A stretch of 64,000 bases of DNA from JAUZOB01 sp963692465 (GTDB lineage Bacteria > Bacteroidota > Bacteroidia > Bacteroidales > Prolixibacteraceae): positions 930,001 through 994,000 of the forward strand of contig OY829943.1 of assembly GCA_963692465.1 (NCBI GenBank). The letters are read 5' to 3'. A program made the position numbers and the translations under genes. Positions 18,040-26,107 of the stretch are shown here, piece after piece (position 1 is the stretch's first letter; each line of letters starts with the position of its first letter). The notes below the pieces were generated by a model. That model ran no database searches and was not told the DNA's origin. It saw nothing but the letters and a program-made list of their open reading frames with translations.

Positions 18040-18621
18040 ATGAAACCATCCTTCAATTTAGAAAAAGCAATAACAAAATTGGCTAATGATGAGAAAGATG
18101 CATTAGATGAACTCTACAATCATTTTTACCCTAAATTATATCATTTCTCAAAGAGCTTTTTAAAATTAGATAATGACGTCGAAGATGTCCTTCAAGAGGT
18201 CTTTGTGAAAATCTGGATTAACAGACACAACATCTACGACCCACTGACATTTAACTCTTATATCTTTACAATCACCCGAAATACCCTTTTAAATTACCTT
18301 CGTTCCAAATTAAAAGAACAAACCTTCAGGTCCGAACTTGCTCAGCAATCCATTGCCAGCGAATTTACAGGACAGGATTCCATGGACTATAAAGAAATAC
18401 AACAACAAGTTAATGATCTTATAAAATCATTACCCCAAAAAAGGCAACAAATTTTCCGGTTAAGTAGAGAAGACGGTCTATCGAATAAAGAAATTGCCGA
18501 AAAATTAGACATCTCAGTAAAAACCGTAGAAGATCACATGACTCATGCACTGAAATATCTAAAAAATCATTTAGTTAGAGCAGGAGTCAGCGCCTTGCTC
18601 TATTTCTATCTATTTTTATAA
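18040..18621 (+). CDS. ECF RNA polymerase sigma factor (PUL B)
   Basis: A 193-residue sigma-70 family protein. Region 2 (about 20-90) shows DELYNHFYPKLYHFSKSFLK and DVLQEVFVKIWINR; region 4 (about 130-180) shows SLPQKRQQIFRLSREDGLSNKEIAEKLDISVKTVEDHMTHALKYL. It resembles the PUL A sigma but is clearly a different paralogue. A hydrophobic C-terminus (SALLYFYLFL) is present as in many PUL sigma factors. It is followed by fecR and a transducer-type susC, so I infer that it controls those genes when released by the anti-sigma factor. Confidence 0.95.
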   Translation: MKPSFNLEKAITKLANDEKDALDELYNHFYPKLYHFSKSFLKLDNDVEDVLQEVFVKIWINRHNIYDPLTFNSYIFTITRNTLLNYLRSKLKEQTFRSELAQQSIASEFTGQDSMDYKEIQQQVNDLIKSLPQKRQQIFRLSREDGLSNKEIAEKLDISVKTVEDHMTHALKYLKNHLVRAGVSALLYFYLFL

Positions 18622-18734
18622 GCCCCGTTTTTGCCAATGTTTGTCAGATTCCTCTTTCCCCTTTCAGAATTAGTTTATCTAAGTTCCTTCCTGTTGATTT
18701 GATATGTTCAAGTTTTCGTTAGCGCATCAATCAA

Positions 18735-18746
18735 TATTCCGGAATA
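18735..18746. promoter_or_regulatory. 12-bp palindrome between sigma and fecR of PUL B
   Basis: TATTCCGGAATA is a perfect palindrome in the 205-bp gap. It could be an operator, but palindromes of this length in AT-rich DNA can arise by chance. Confidence 0.2.
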
Positions 18747-18826
18747 ATTAAAAATATTCATTTATTCTTTCAAACAGAGCAGGGGTTCTTATGGCTTTCT
18801 GTGTATTACTAATAGTTTAAAAGAAG

Positions 18827-19807
18827 ATGGAAACAATTTATCGAAAATATTTCAACAATACCTGCTCTCCTGAAGAATTTGCAGAGATTATCAAACGATT
18901 TCAGGATCCCTCCCGTGAAACAGAGGTTATAAATGTTATGACAGAAAACTGGAATAACATTTATGATGAAGAAAAATTCGTGATTGCAAATCAACGGTTG
19001 CTAGATAAAATACATCAGGCCATCGCAGCAAAAGAATTACAAAGTATATCCCATAAAAATAAATTTTTATTTATCGGGATGAAAGTTGCTGCCGCGTTAA
19101 TCGTTGCATTACTAATTTCATCAATTATTCTGGTAAACAAACTAACACAACAACAGTCGTCTAATCTCACACAGGTAATATCAACACCATACGGAGCAAA
19201 AACAAAATTAACTCTTCCAGACGGATCTAGGGTGTGGCTTAATTCGGGAACGAGAATTTCTTTTCCACAAACATTTGGGAAAGAGAGAAAAATAGAACTT
19301 AAAGGAGAAGCTTTCTTTAATGTTGTGAAGAATGGCAAACCCTTTCTGGTTAACACAACTCAAGGACTTATTGAAGTTTTAGGAACTGCATTTGATGTCA
19401 AATCTTTTGATCATGAAACTTTCGAAACGACATTGATTCGAGGCTCTATAAAACTCAAAAATCACGACACGAATCAGGAGATACTTCTTCATCCCGGACA
19501 ACAAGCGCTGATCAATAAAAACAAAACCATATCGATAAATCAGGTTGATACGACCCTATTTACTTCATGGAAAGACGGGAAACTAATCTTTCATCATAAA
19601 CCGTTATGCTCAATCTCAAAACAATTGGAACGCTGGTATAATGTAAAAATCATATTAAAAGATAAAAGTATTGAGAATTTGCAATTTACTGGAACAATCG
19701 AAATGGAGTCTTTCAACGAGGTCTTACTGTTAATCAAAAAAACAACACCAATAAAATACTCTTATAACGCACAAACACGAACTTTAATCATAATGTCCAA
19801 ACAGTAA
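18827..19807 (+). CDS. FecR-family anti-sigma factor (PUL B)
   Basis: A 326-residue regulator: cytoplasmic sigma-binding part (about 1-80), one membrane helix at about 85-107 (GMKVAAALIVALLISSIILV), then the periplasmic FecR domain with STPYGAKTKLTLPDGSRVWLNSGTRISFP, LKGEAFFNV, VLGTAFDVKSF and LHPGQQALIN. The last 70 residues (RWYNVKIILKD onward) form the small domain that meets the STN domain of the partner SusC. The order sigma, fecR, susC is the same as in PUL A. The 120-bp gap to susC contains a hairpin described separately. Confidence 0.95.
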   Translation: METIYRKYFNNTCSPEEFAEIIKRFQDPSRETEVINVMTENWNNIYDEEKFVIANQRLLDKIHQAIAAKELQSISHKNKFLFIGMKVAAALIVALLISSIILVNKLTQQQSSNLTQVISTPYGAKTKLTLPDGSRVWLNSGTRISFPQTFGKERKIELKGEAFFNVVKNGKPFLVNTTQGLIEVLGTAFDVKSFDHETFETTLIRGSIKLKNHDTNQEILLHPGQQALINKNKTISINQVDTTLFTSWKDGKLIFHHKPLCSISKQLERWYNVKIILKDKSIENLQFTGTIEMESFNEVLLLIKKTTPIKYSYNAQTRTLIIMSKQ

Positions 19808-19846
19808 AAAATAAATGCATGAAAAAATGAAAGAATAACTCAGAAA

Positions 19847-19875
19847 AAAGGTGGAAAATTCCAGTTTCCACCTTT
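19847..19875 (+). promoter_or_regulatory. hairpin between fecR and susC, possible attenuator
   Basis: AAAGGTGGAAA and TTTCCACCTTT pair perfectly over 11 bp around a 7-nt loop, 39 bp after the fecR stop and 53 bp before the susC start. On the plus strand it is followed by AAAAGG, so there is no U tract; the A run before it would give one only on the minus strand. It could separate low sigma/fecR expression from high susC/susD expression. Confidence 0.5.
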
Positions 19876-19927
19876 AAAAGGTAATCTAATTAATCTTGAC
19901 GTCTTAATTAAACTAACTCGTAAAACT

Positions 19928-22900
19928 ATGAAAAAAAAGCAATGTTTGCATAGCTTTAAGTTGCTATGTTATCCATTTTTAAGAAAAATGAAACTAACTA
20001 TCCTGCTATTACTTGTTACGACATTTAGTGTCCTCGCAACAGAAAGCTACTCTCAAAGCACCAAACTAACTATTGTGCAACACAATACAACCATTGAGGA
20101 TGTATTAAAAACAGTTGAACAACAAAGTGAATTCCGTTTTTTCTACAACGGGAAAATCAATGTTGAAAAAAAAGTTAACATTAATATCCGACAGAAAAAT
20201 GTTCATGAGTTGTTGGATCGAATCTTTCAAAATACAGACATTGGGTACGAAGTCATTGGTCGTCAAATAGCATTATTTCCAAAAACAGCCACCCCAAGTT
20301 CGTTTGCCCAACAACAAAAAAAGACAACTATCATAAAAGGAAAAATAACAGGAGAGAACAATGAGATTCTTCCTGGTGTATCTGTCGTTATCAAAGGGAC
20401 AACAACAGGAACCATTTCTGATTTAAATGGGGACTATTCTATTGAAATTCCGACGAACACAAGGAATACGGTTTTGATCTTTTCTTATGTTGGATACTTA
20501 TCTCAAAAGATTCAGACTGAAGGTCGAAACGACATCAATGTAAGCTTAACTCCAGATACGAAAAAGCTCGAAGAGATTGTGGTTGTTGGTTACGGGACAC
20601 AGGCAAGAGCCACATTAACAGGATCAGTGGCAAATATTAATGCGAAAGAGATTACGACCAGTACCAGTGCTAACGTTGTAAATCTGCTCGCCGGTAAATT
20701 ACCGGGATTAAGGGTCGCTCAAAGAACAGGTGAGCCTGGAGATTATGCTACTGATTTTGACATAAGAGGTTTCGGGGCTCCATTAATTATTGTAGACGGG
20801 ATACCCAGGACTAATTTTAACCATTTAGATCCGAATGAAATTGAAAGTATTTCTATATTAAAAGATGCTTCCGCAGCTATTTATGGAGTTAAAGGAGCAA
20901 ATGGTGTAGTTTTGGTGACCACCAAAAGAGGCGGAGGAGGAAAAACAGAGTTCAACTATTCTGCAACATTTGGCGTTTCTACCCCTGCAAATACACCGCA
21001 AACATTAAATGCCTACCAATATGCAACATTAACGGATGAATCATATATTAATAACGGAGCTACGCCCCCCTATTCAAAAGATGTACTTCAGCAATATCAA
21101 AATGGCACATTACCAAGTACCAACTGGTATAATCTGGTAACACGCAAATATGCACCAGAGCAACAACACAGCTTAAGTGCCAGAGGATCTTCTGACAAGG
21201 TAAGTTATTTCTTGTCAGCAGGTTATTATAATGAAGGGGGCATTTATAAAACTGGTGACATCAACGCCAATCGTTACAATTTTCGTTCAAACATCACAGC
21301 TAATCTGACCAATGATTTGCAAGCAGAAGTTTTGATAAATGGAATTCAAGACACTAAAAATTCACCAGCAGAGAGTACCGGAGGCATTTTCCAGGAATTA
21401 TGGTCACAAATACCCACTCTTACTCCTTATGCCAATAACAATCCAGCTTACTTGCAGAATATGGCTGATGCCGCACACCCACTTTCAATTACCAACTCTT
21501 CTATATGTGGGTACAATGATAATACGACCAAAACTTTTAACGGGAGTATTGCCCTTAACTATAAAATTCATGCAATTGAAGGATTAAAAGCCAGGGCCCT
21601 GTTTGCATATGATGATACGTATAGCTTAAATAAAAAATTCACAAAAGAAGTAGATTTGTATAGTTATGATCCGGCCACTCAGCTGTATTCTGTAACCGGA
21701 TCACGTAATGCACCAACTTCATTAGGAGAATATTATTCAGATTACACATCAACAACAACCCAACTTTCTTTAGATTATGCGAAAACGTTTAATTCTGTAC
21801 ACAATGTAAAAGGTTTACTGCTATTTGAAAAAGCAAAGCAAACAGGAACTGCATTCCAGGGATCAAAGCAATTTTCGCTGGATGCAGTTGACGAACTTTA
21901 TGCTGGCAATGACCTTAATCAGTTAACTACATCAACAGCAATAATTCCCAATGTTAACGAAAGTTTCGTAGGAAGAATAAATTATGATTACAACAAAAAA
22001 TATCTAGTAGAAGGGAGTTTCCGCTACGAAGGTTCATCAAAATTTGCCGTAGGTCACAAATGGGGATTCTTCCCTGCCATTTCCGGTGGTTGGAGGATTT
22101 CAGAAGAACCATTTTTAAAGAATCAGTTTAATTTTTTGGACAATTTAAAGCTCAGAGCCTCCTATGGTAAAGTAGGAGATGATGGTTCTTCTACTTATCA
22201 ATACTTGAGTGGTTATAATTATCCGGGTTCCAATTTCGTGTTTAATAACACACTTGTAAATGGCTTAGGTTTTAGGGGACTGGCTAATCCCAATCTAACA
22301 TGGTACACCTCGAACATTGCAAATATTGGTTTAGATGCTGATCTTTGGAATGGTCTGCTGAACGCTCAAATTGATTATTTCAGTAGAAAAAGGGATGGTT
22401 TGTTAGCTACCAGAGTTTTAAGTTTACCTGGCACAGTAGGTGCAGGGTTACCTCAGGAAAACCTAAACAGTGATTTAACCCGAGGTTTTGAGCTGGTAAT
22501 TAGTCATCACAACAAAATTGGGGAAGTCGGCTATAATGTAACCGGAAATATTTCTTTTACAAGAACTAAGAATAACTATATAGAACGTGCTTCAGATGGA
22601 AACTCGTACAATAATTGGAGAAATAATAATTCCAACCGCTGGAATGATCTCTATTTCGGCTATAAAGTAATCGGTCGGTTTACGTCATTCGAGCAAATTA
22701 AAAACTCTCCGGTAGTAGATGGTAATGGCAATAGAAGTGTATTACCGGGAGATTTTATATACGAGGATTTTAATCATGATGGCATTATTAACGATAATGA
22801 CATGCACAATGTCGGACGTAACAGTAATACGCCTGAAATCAATTTTGGACTTAATTTAGGAGCGCAATGGAAAGGTTTTGACGTAAATGCCTTACTTCAG

Positions 22901-23356
22901 GGTGGTTCAAACTTTACGGTCTCTTATTTAGGGACTATTGCACTACAAAGCCCCCTCGCCTGGGGAAGAAACGGATTAGTTCAGTTTATGGACAGGTGGC
23001 ATACTGCAGATTTGTTTGATCCTAACAGTGCATGGATTCCTGGCAAATATCCTTCCACAAGAGTTAAAGGCGGAACTTCATCATCTGATTGGTGGAACTA
23101 TTTACCATCTGATTTCTGGCTTCAGAATGCAACCTATCTTCGGTTAAAAAGCGTGGAAATTGGATACACCATTCCTGCTAAGGTGTTCGGCAGTCAAAAT
23201 TACATTAAGTCATTAAGGGTATATGTTAACGGATATAATCTGGTTACCTGGTCGGGGCTTAATAATCTGATAGATCCTGAACATACGAATACCACGTATG
23301 GGAATATATATCCCATAACTAAGAATTTTAATTTCGGCGTTGATATTACCTTTTAA
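19928..23356 (+). CDS. SusC/RagA TonB-dependent transporter with STN domain (PUL B)
   Basis: A 1142-residue outer-membrane importer. A signal peptide (about 20-43, KLTILLLLVTTFSVLATESYS) precedes the STN domain (about 48-115, LTIVQHNTTIEDVLKTVEQQ). The carboxypeptidase-D-like domain (about 135-215) is followed by LEEIVVVGYG, the plug (PLIIVDGI, SILKDASAAIYGVKGANGV) and a barrel that ends NFGVDITF. The STN domain means it should signal to the FecR encoded just upstream. susD follows after 9 bp. Next in line are a DUF3823 lipoprotein and, from a separate promoter, a GH78 rhamnosidase, which suggests a rhamnose-containing ligand, though this is inference from position only. Confidence 0.96.
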   Translation: MKKKQCLHSFKLLCYPFLRKMKLTILLLLVTTFSVLATESYSQSTKLTIVQHNTTIEDVLKTVEQQSEFRFFYNGKINVEKKVNINIRQKNVHELLDRIFQNTDIGYEVIGRQIALFPKTATPSSFAQQQKKTTIIKGKITGENNEILPGVSVVIKGTTTGTISDLNGDYSIEIPTNTRNTVLIFSYVGYLSQKIQTEGRNDINVSLTPDTKKLEEIVVVGYGTQARATLTGSVANINAKEITTSTSANVVNLLAGKLPGLRVAQRTGEPGDYATDFDIRGFGAPLIIVDGIPRTNFNHLDPNEIESISILKDASAAIYGVKGANGVVLVTTKRGGGGKTEFNYSATFGVSTPANTPQTLNAYQYATLTDESYINNGATPPYSKDVLQQYQNGTLPSTNWYNLVTRKYAPEQQHSLSARGSSDKVSYFLSAGYYNEGGIYKTGDINANRYNFRSNITANLTNDLQAEVLINGIQDTKNSPAESTGGIFQELWSQIPTLTPYANNNPAYLQNMADAAHPLSITNSSICGYNDNTTKTFNGSIALNYKIHAIEGLKARALFAYDDTYSLNKKFTKEVDLYSYDPATQLYSVTGSRNAPTSLGEYYSDYTSTTTQLSLDYAKTFNSVHNVKGLLLFEKAKQTGTAFQGSKQFSLDAVDELYAGNDLNQLTTSTAIIPNVNESFVGRINYDYNKKYLVEGSFRYEGSSKFAVGHKWGFFPAISGGWRISEEPFLKNQFNFLDNLKLRASYGKVGDDGSSTYQYLSGYNYPGSNFVFNNTLVNGLGFRGLANPNLTWYTSNIANIGLDADLWNGLLNAQIDYFSRKRDGLLATRVLSLPGTVGAGLPQENLNSDLTRGFELVISHHNKIGEVGYNVTGNISFTRTKNNYIERASDGNSYNNWRNNNSNRWNDLYFGYKVIGRFTSFEQIKNSPVVDGNGNRSVLPGDFIYEDFNHDGIINDNDMHNVGRNSNTPEINFGLNLGAQWKGFDVNALLQGGSNFTVSYLGTIALQSPLAWGRNGLVQFMDRWHTADLFDPNSAWIPGKYPSTRVKGGTSSSDWWNYLPSDFWLQNATYLRLKSVEIGYTIPAKVFGSQNYIKSLRVYVNGYNLVTWSGLNNLIDPEHTNTTYGNIYPITKNFNFGVDITF

Positions 23357-23365
23357 TTAAATACT

Positions 23366-25129
23366 ATGAAAAATAAATTCACTTATATATGCTTGTTTTT
23401 GATGGCATTTCCATTATTCTTCTCTTGTAAGAATGATTTGAACGTTGCCCCTCAGAACATAATACAGGATGCTACCGTATTCTCAAATGAATCGGCAATT
23501 AATGCTTATTTCGCTTCACTTTATGCCGATATTCCAGTTGAGGATTTCTTATTTGGAAATATATATGGTAGCCTATGGCTTTGTGATATGACTGACGAAT
23601 CAATGCCCTGTTCTCAAGATGATTATCTTGGCATCGGCGGTGGAACTTCATTAGGTTGGTGGGGATATAATTCTGTTAGAAACGTAAACAATTTCATTGC
23701 CAATATTTCCACAGCTAATTTTTCTACTCAACTAAAAAATGAATGGTTGGGAGAAGCAAAATTTATCCGTGCTTATTACTATCTCAGTCTGGTTAAACGT
23801 TATGGTGGTGTTCCATTAATCACAACAGTTCAAAACTATACTGGCAATAATCTCAATGAACTTAAAGTGCCGAGAAATACAGAAAAGGAAATTTATGATT
23901 TTATTGCTAAAGATTTGGATGATGCAGCCTCGCTGTTAAACGCAACAAGCGATGCCGGCAGAGCAAACAAATATGTGGCTTATGCCTTAAAATCGAGAGC
24001 TATGATATATGCAGCAGCCGAAGCTAAATATGGGACAGTGCAATTGAATGGGCTTGTGGGCATTCCGGCTGAAAATGCCAATACTTATTGGCAATCTGCT
24101 TATGATGCTGCGAATATGATTATTAAAAGTGGTGCGTATTCCTTGTACGATAAGAACGATGCAGATAAATCATCTAACTTTACAAATCTCTTCCTTGATA
24201 CAAGTAGCCCGGAAAATATTTTTGTAAGGCAGTATTCATATCCTAACAGAGCCCATTCCTGGGATTTATGGGAACTGCCTCACGGAGGTGCTGTGGGCCC
24301 ATCAATTGGATACGGAAGTCGTATAAATCCTTCACTAGAATTGGTGGAAAGTTACGAATACGTCGATGGGACTGATGGTAAACTTAAATATAATGATGCT
24401 GGCGGAAATCCAATCCAATACACTAACCTTATAGATATATTCAACAATAAAGATCCGAGATTGTCTGCTACCGTTTTACTACCAGGTAGTGTATGGAAAG
24501 GATATACGATGGATGTTAGGGCTGGAATAATTGACAACGGACAAACTATAACCTCAGGAAACTATAATGACCTATATAAAGGTCTGCATATTATTGGTCA
24601 GAATGGTATCGGGGGCGGTGGAGAAATTTCACAAACCGGATTTTATATACGTAAATATCTACAGCCCTCATACGATAAGACACAGGTTGTAAATTGGAGC
24701 TCTTCTCAGGAGTTCATAGATCTACGTTATGGAGAAATATTATTAAATTTTGCAGAAGCTGCCATAGAATTAGGAAAAACGACAGATGCTGCATGGGCTA
24801 TAAATCAGATTCGTTCACGTGCCGGAATAAAAACTTTAGCTAACGAAGAAGTTACCAGAGATAAAGTTCGCCACGAACGACAGATAGAACTTGCATTAGA
24901 CCAACACCGCTATTGGGATATCAAAAGGTGGCATATTGCCGACAACTTACTAAACAACACTACATTTACAGCTATACTACCATATCTGGTATTAGGTAAT
25001 AACACCTATATATTTAAAACAAAACCGGCTGGTTATCCCAAAACATTTAGACCGTATATGTATTATGAACGGATAGATCCAAACGAGATATCGAAGAATT
25101 CAATGCTGATTCAAAATCCAGGATACTAA
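23366..25129 (+). CDS. SusD/RagB-family glycan-binding lipoprotein (PUL B)
   Basis: A 587-residue lipoprotein with lipobox FPLFFSC (Cys near 21) and the typical start NDLNVAPQN. SusD features include EWLGEAKFIRAYYYLSLVKRYGGVPLI (about 128-155), DLRYGEILLNFAEAAIELGKT (about 451-471) and RHERQIELALDQHRYWDIKRWH, ending in MLIQNPGY. It caps the SusC channel encoded 9 bp upstream. Many W and Y residues in the middle portion could stack on sugars. No catalytic role is expected. Confidence 0.95.
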   Translation: MKNKFTYICLFLMAFPLFFSCKNDLNVAPQNIIQDATVFSNESAINAYFASLYADIPVEDFLFGNIYGSLWLCDMTDESMPCSQDDYLGIGGGTSLGWWGYNSVRNVNNFIANISTANFSTQLKNEWLGEAKFIRAYYYLSLVKRYGGVPLITTVQNYTGNNLNELKVPRNTEKEIYDFIAKDLDDAASLLNATSDAGRANKYVAYALKSRAMIYAAAEAKYGTVQLNGLVGIPAENANTYWQSAYDAANMIIKSGAYSLYDKNDADKSSNFTNLFLDTSSPENIFVRQYSYPNRAHSWDLWELPHGGAVGPSIGYGSRINPSLELVESYEYVDGTDGKLKYNDAGGNPIQYTNLIDIFNNKDPRLSATVLLPGSVWKGYTMDVRAGIIDNGQTITSGNYNDLYKGLHIIGQNGIGGGGEISQTGFYIRKYLQPSYDKTQVVNWSSSQEFIDLRYGEILLNFAEAAIELGKTTDAAWAINQIRSRAGIKTLANEEVTRDKVRHERQIELALDQHRYWDIKRWHIADNLLNNTTFTAILPYLVLGNNTYIFKTKPAGYPKTFRPYMYYERIDPNEISKNSMLIQNPGY

Positions 25130-25144
25130 TTAAAAAGCATAAAA

Positions 25145-25837
25145 ATGAAGCTAAAAAACATTTTAATAGGTAGTATGATATTTACCTGCTTGATTATAAC
25201 ATCATGTGGTAATATTGATAACTATTCGATGCCTAATGCGGGTGTAAATGGTAAAATTACAAATACGCTGACAGGTGTCCCGATCCAAACAGAACAGCCA
25301 AATGGGATTAAAATACGTTTATTGGAAGAGAAATATGGCAGTAGTGTTATTCCCTATGATTTTTGGTGTAAAGCAGACGGTTCATTTGAAAACACAGCTA
25401 TTTTTTCGGGAAAATATAAGGTAATACCAGTTGAAGGAGCATTCTTCCCGGCAGACACAGCAGAAGTTACTATAAATGGACTTGTTACGATTAATTTTAA
25501 AGTAACACCGTTTCTGACGGTTAAGGCTTCTGTTGCTGTCGCTGCGGGCAGTGTTACAACTACCTACACCATTTCACGAGACAAGGTTGGTGATAAAATT
25601 ATGAATTGCTCAACATTTGTTTCTGCTTATCCCAGTGTATGTAGTTCAATTTATGAGAACAATACAACAAATGATGTTTCAGGAACTGCTGATGAATCTA
25701 TATTATCTAAGCAGTTTACAGACGTAGTCTCTGGGTTAAAATCTGGTTCTACATATTATGTAAGAGTTGGAGCCAGGACAAATAACACTTATAATAAATA
25801 TAACTACAGTGAAATAATGAAAGTTGTAATTCCATGA
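25145..25837 (+). CDS. DUF3823-family lipoprotein (PUL B)
   Basis: A 230-residue protein encoded 15 bp after susD. The signal ends with LIITSC (lipobox). The N-terminal domain, with GVNGKITNTLTGVPIQTEQPNGIKIRLLEEKYG and FWCKADGSFENTAIFSGKYKVIPVEGAFF, is the carboxypeptidase-regulatory-like fold of DUF3823; the second half, TVKASVAVAAGSVTTTYTISRD, is the second beta-sandwich. DUF3823 proteins are frequent third members of SusCD operons and are taken to be surface glycan-binding or accessory proteins. A perfect terminator follows, closing the operon. Confidence 0.85.
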   Translation: MKLKNILIGSMIFTCLIITSCGNIDNYSMPNAGVNGKITNTLTGVPIQTEQPNGIKIRLLEEKYGSSVIPYDFWCKADGSFENTAIFSGKYKVIPVEGAFFPADTAEVTINGLVTINFKVTPFLTVKASVAVAAGSVTTTYTISRDKVGDKIMNCSTFVSAYPSVCSSIYENNTTNDVSGTADESILSKQFTDVVSGLKSGSTYYVRVGARTNNTYNKYNYSEIMKVVIP

Positions 25838-25842
25838 TTATA

Positions 25843-25877
25843 AGTTGGTGTGGTGCAAAACACCACACCAACTATTT
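25843..25877 (+). terminator. terminator of the PUL B susCD operon
   Basis: AGTTGGTGTGGTG and CACCACACCAACT pair perfectly over 13 bp with a 5-nt loop, followed by ATTT. It separates susC-susD-DUF3823 from the rhamnosidase gene. Confidence 0.75.
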
Positions 25878-26057
25878 CACCTAATAAAGAACGCTACTCT
25901 TTCCTTTTATACCTTCATGAATGAGTTTGAAACTGCAGACAAGTAGATTAGCACAAAAACCATTGGATGATACTTTAATACTCACATATTTTTATTTAAA
26001 ATACAATGGAAAAACCGCTTTCTAAAAAATTAAAACATTCCAATGTTAGATAATTTT

Positions 26058-26065
26058 TATCTTTG
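26058..26065 (+). promoter_or_regulatory. putative -7 element of the PUL B rhamnosidase gene
   Basis: TATCTTTG matches TAnnTTTG, 42 bp before the ATG at 26108. The -33 element is not clear. It indicates that the rhamnosidase is transcribed apart from the susCD operon. Confidence 0.45.
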
Positions 26066-26107
26066 CTTTTCAATCACATCAATTAACCTGTAGGACCAAA
26101 CACTTTG

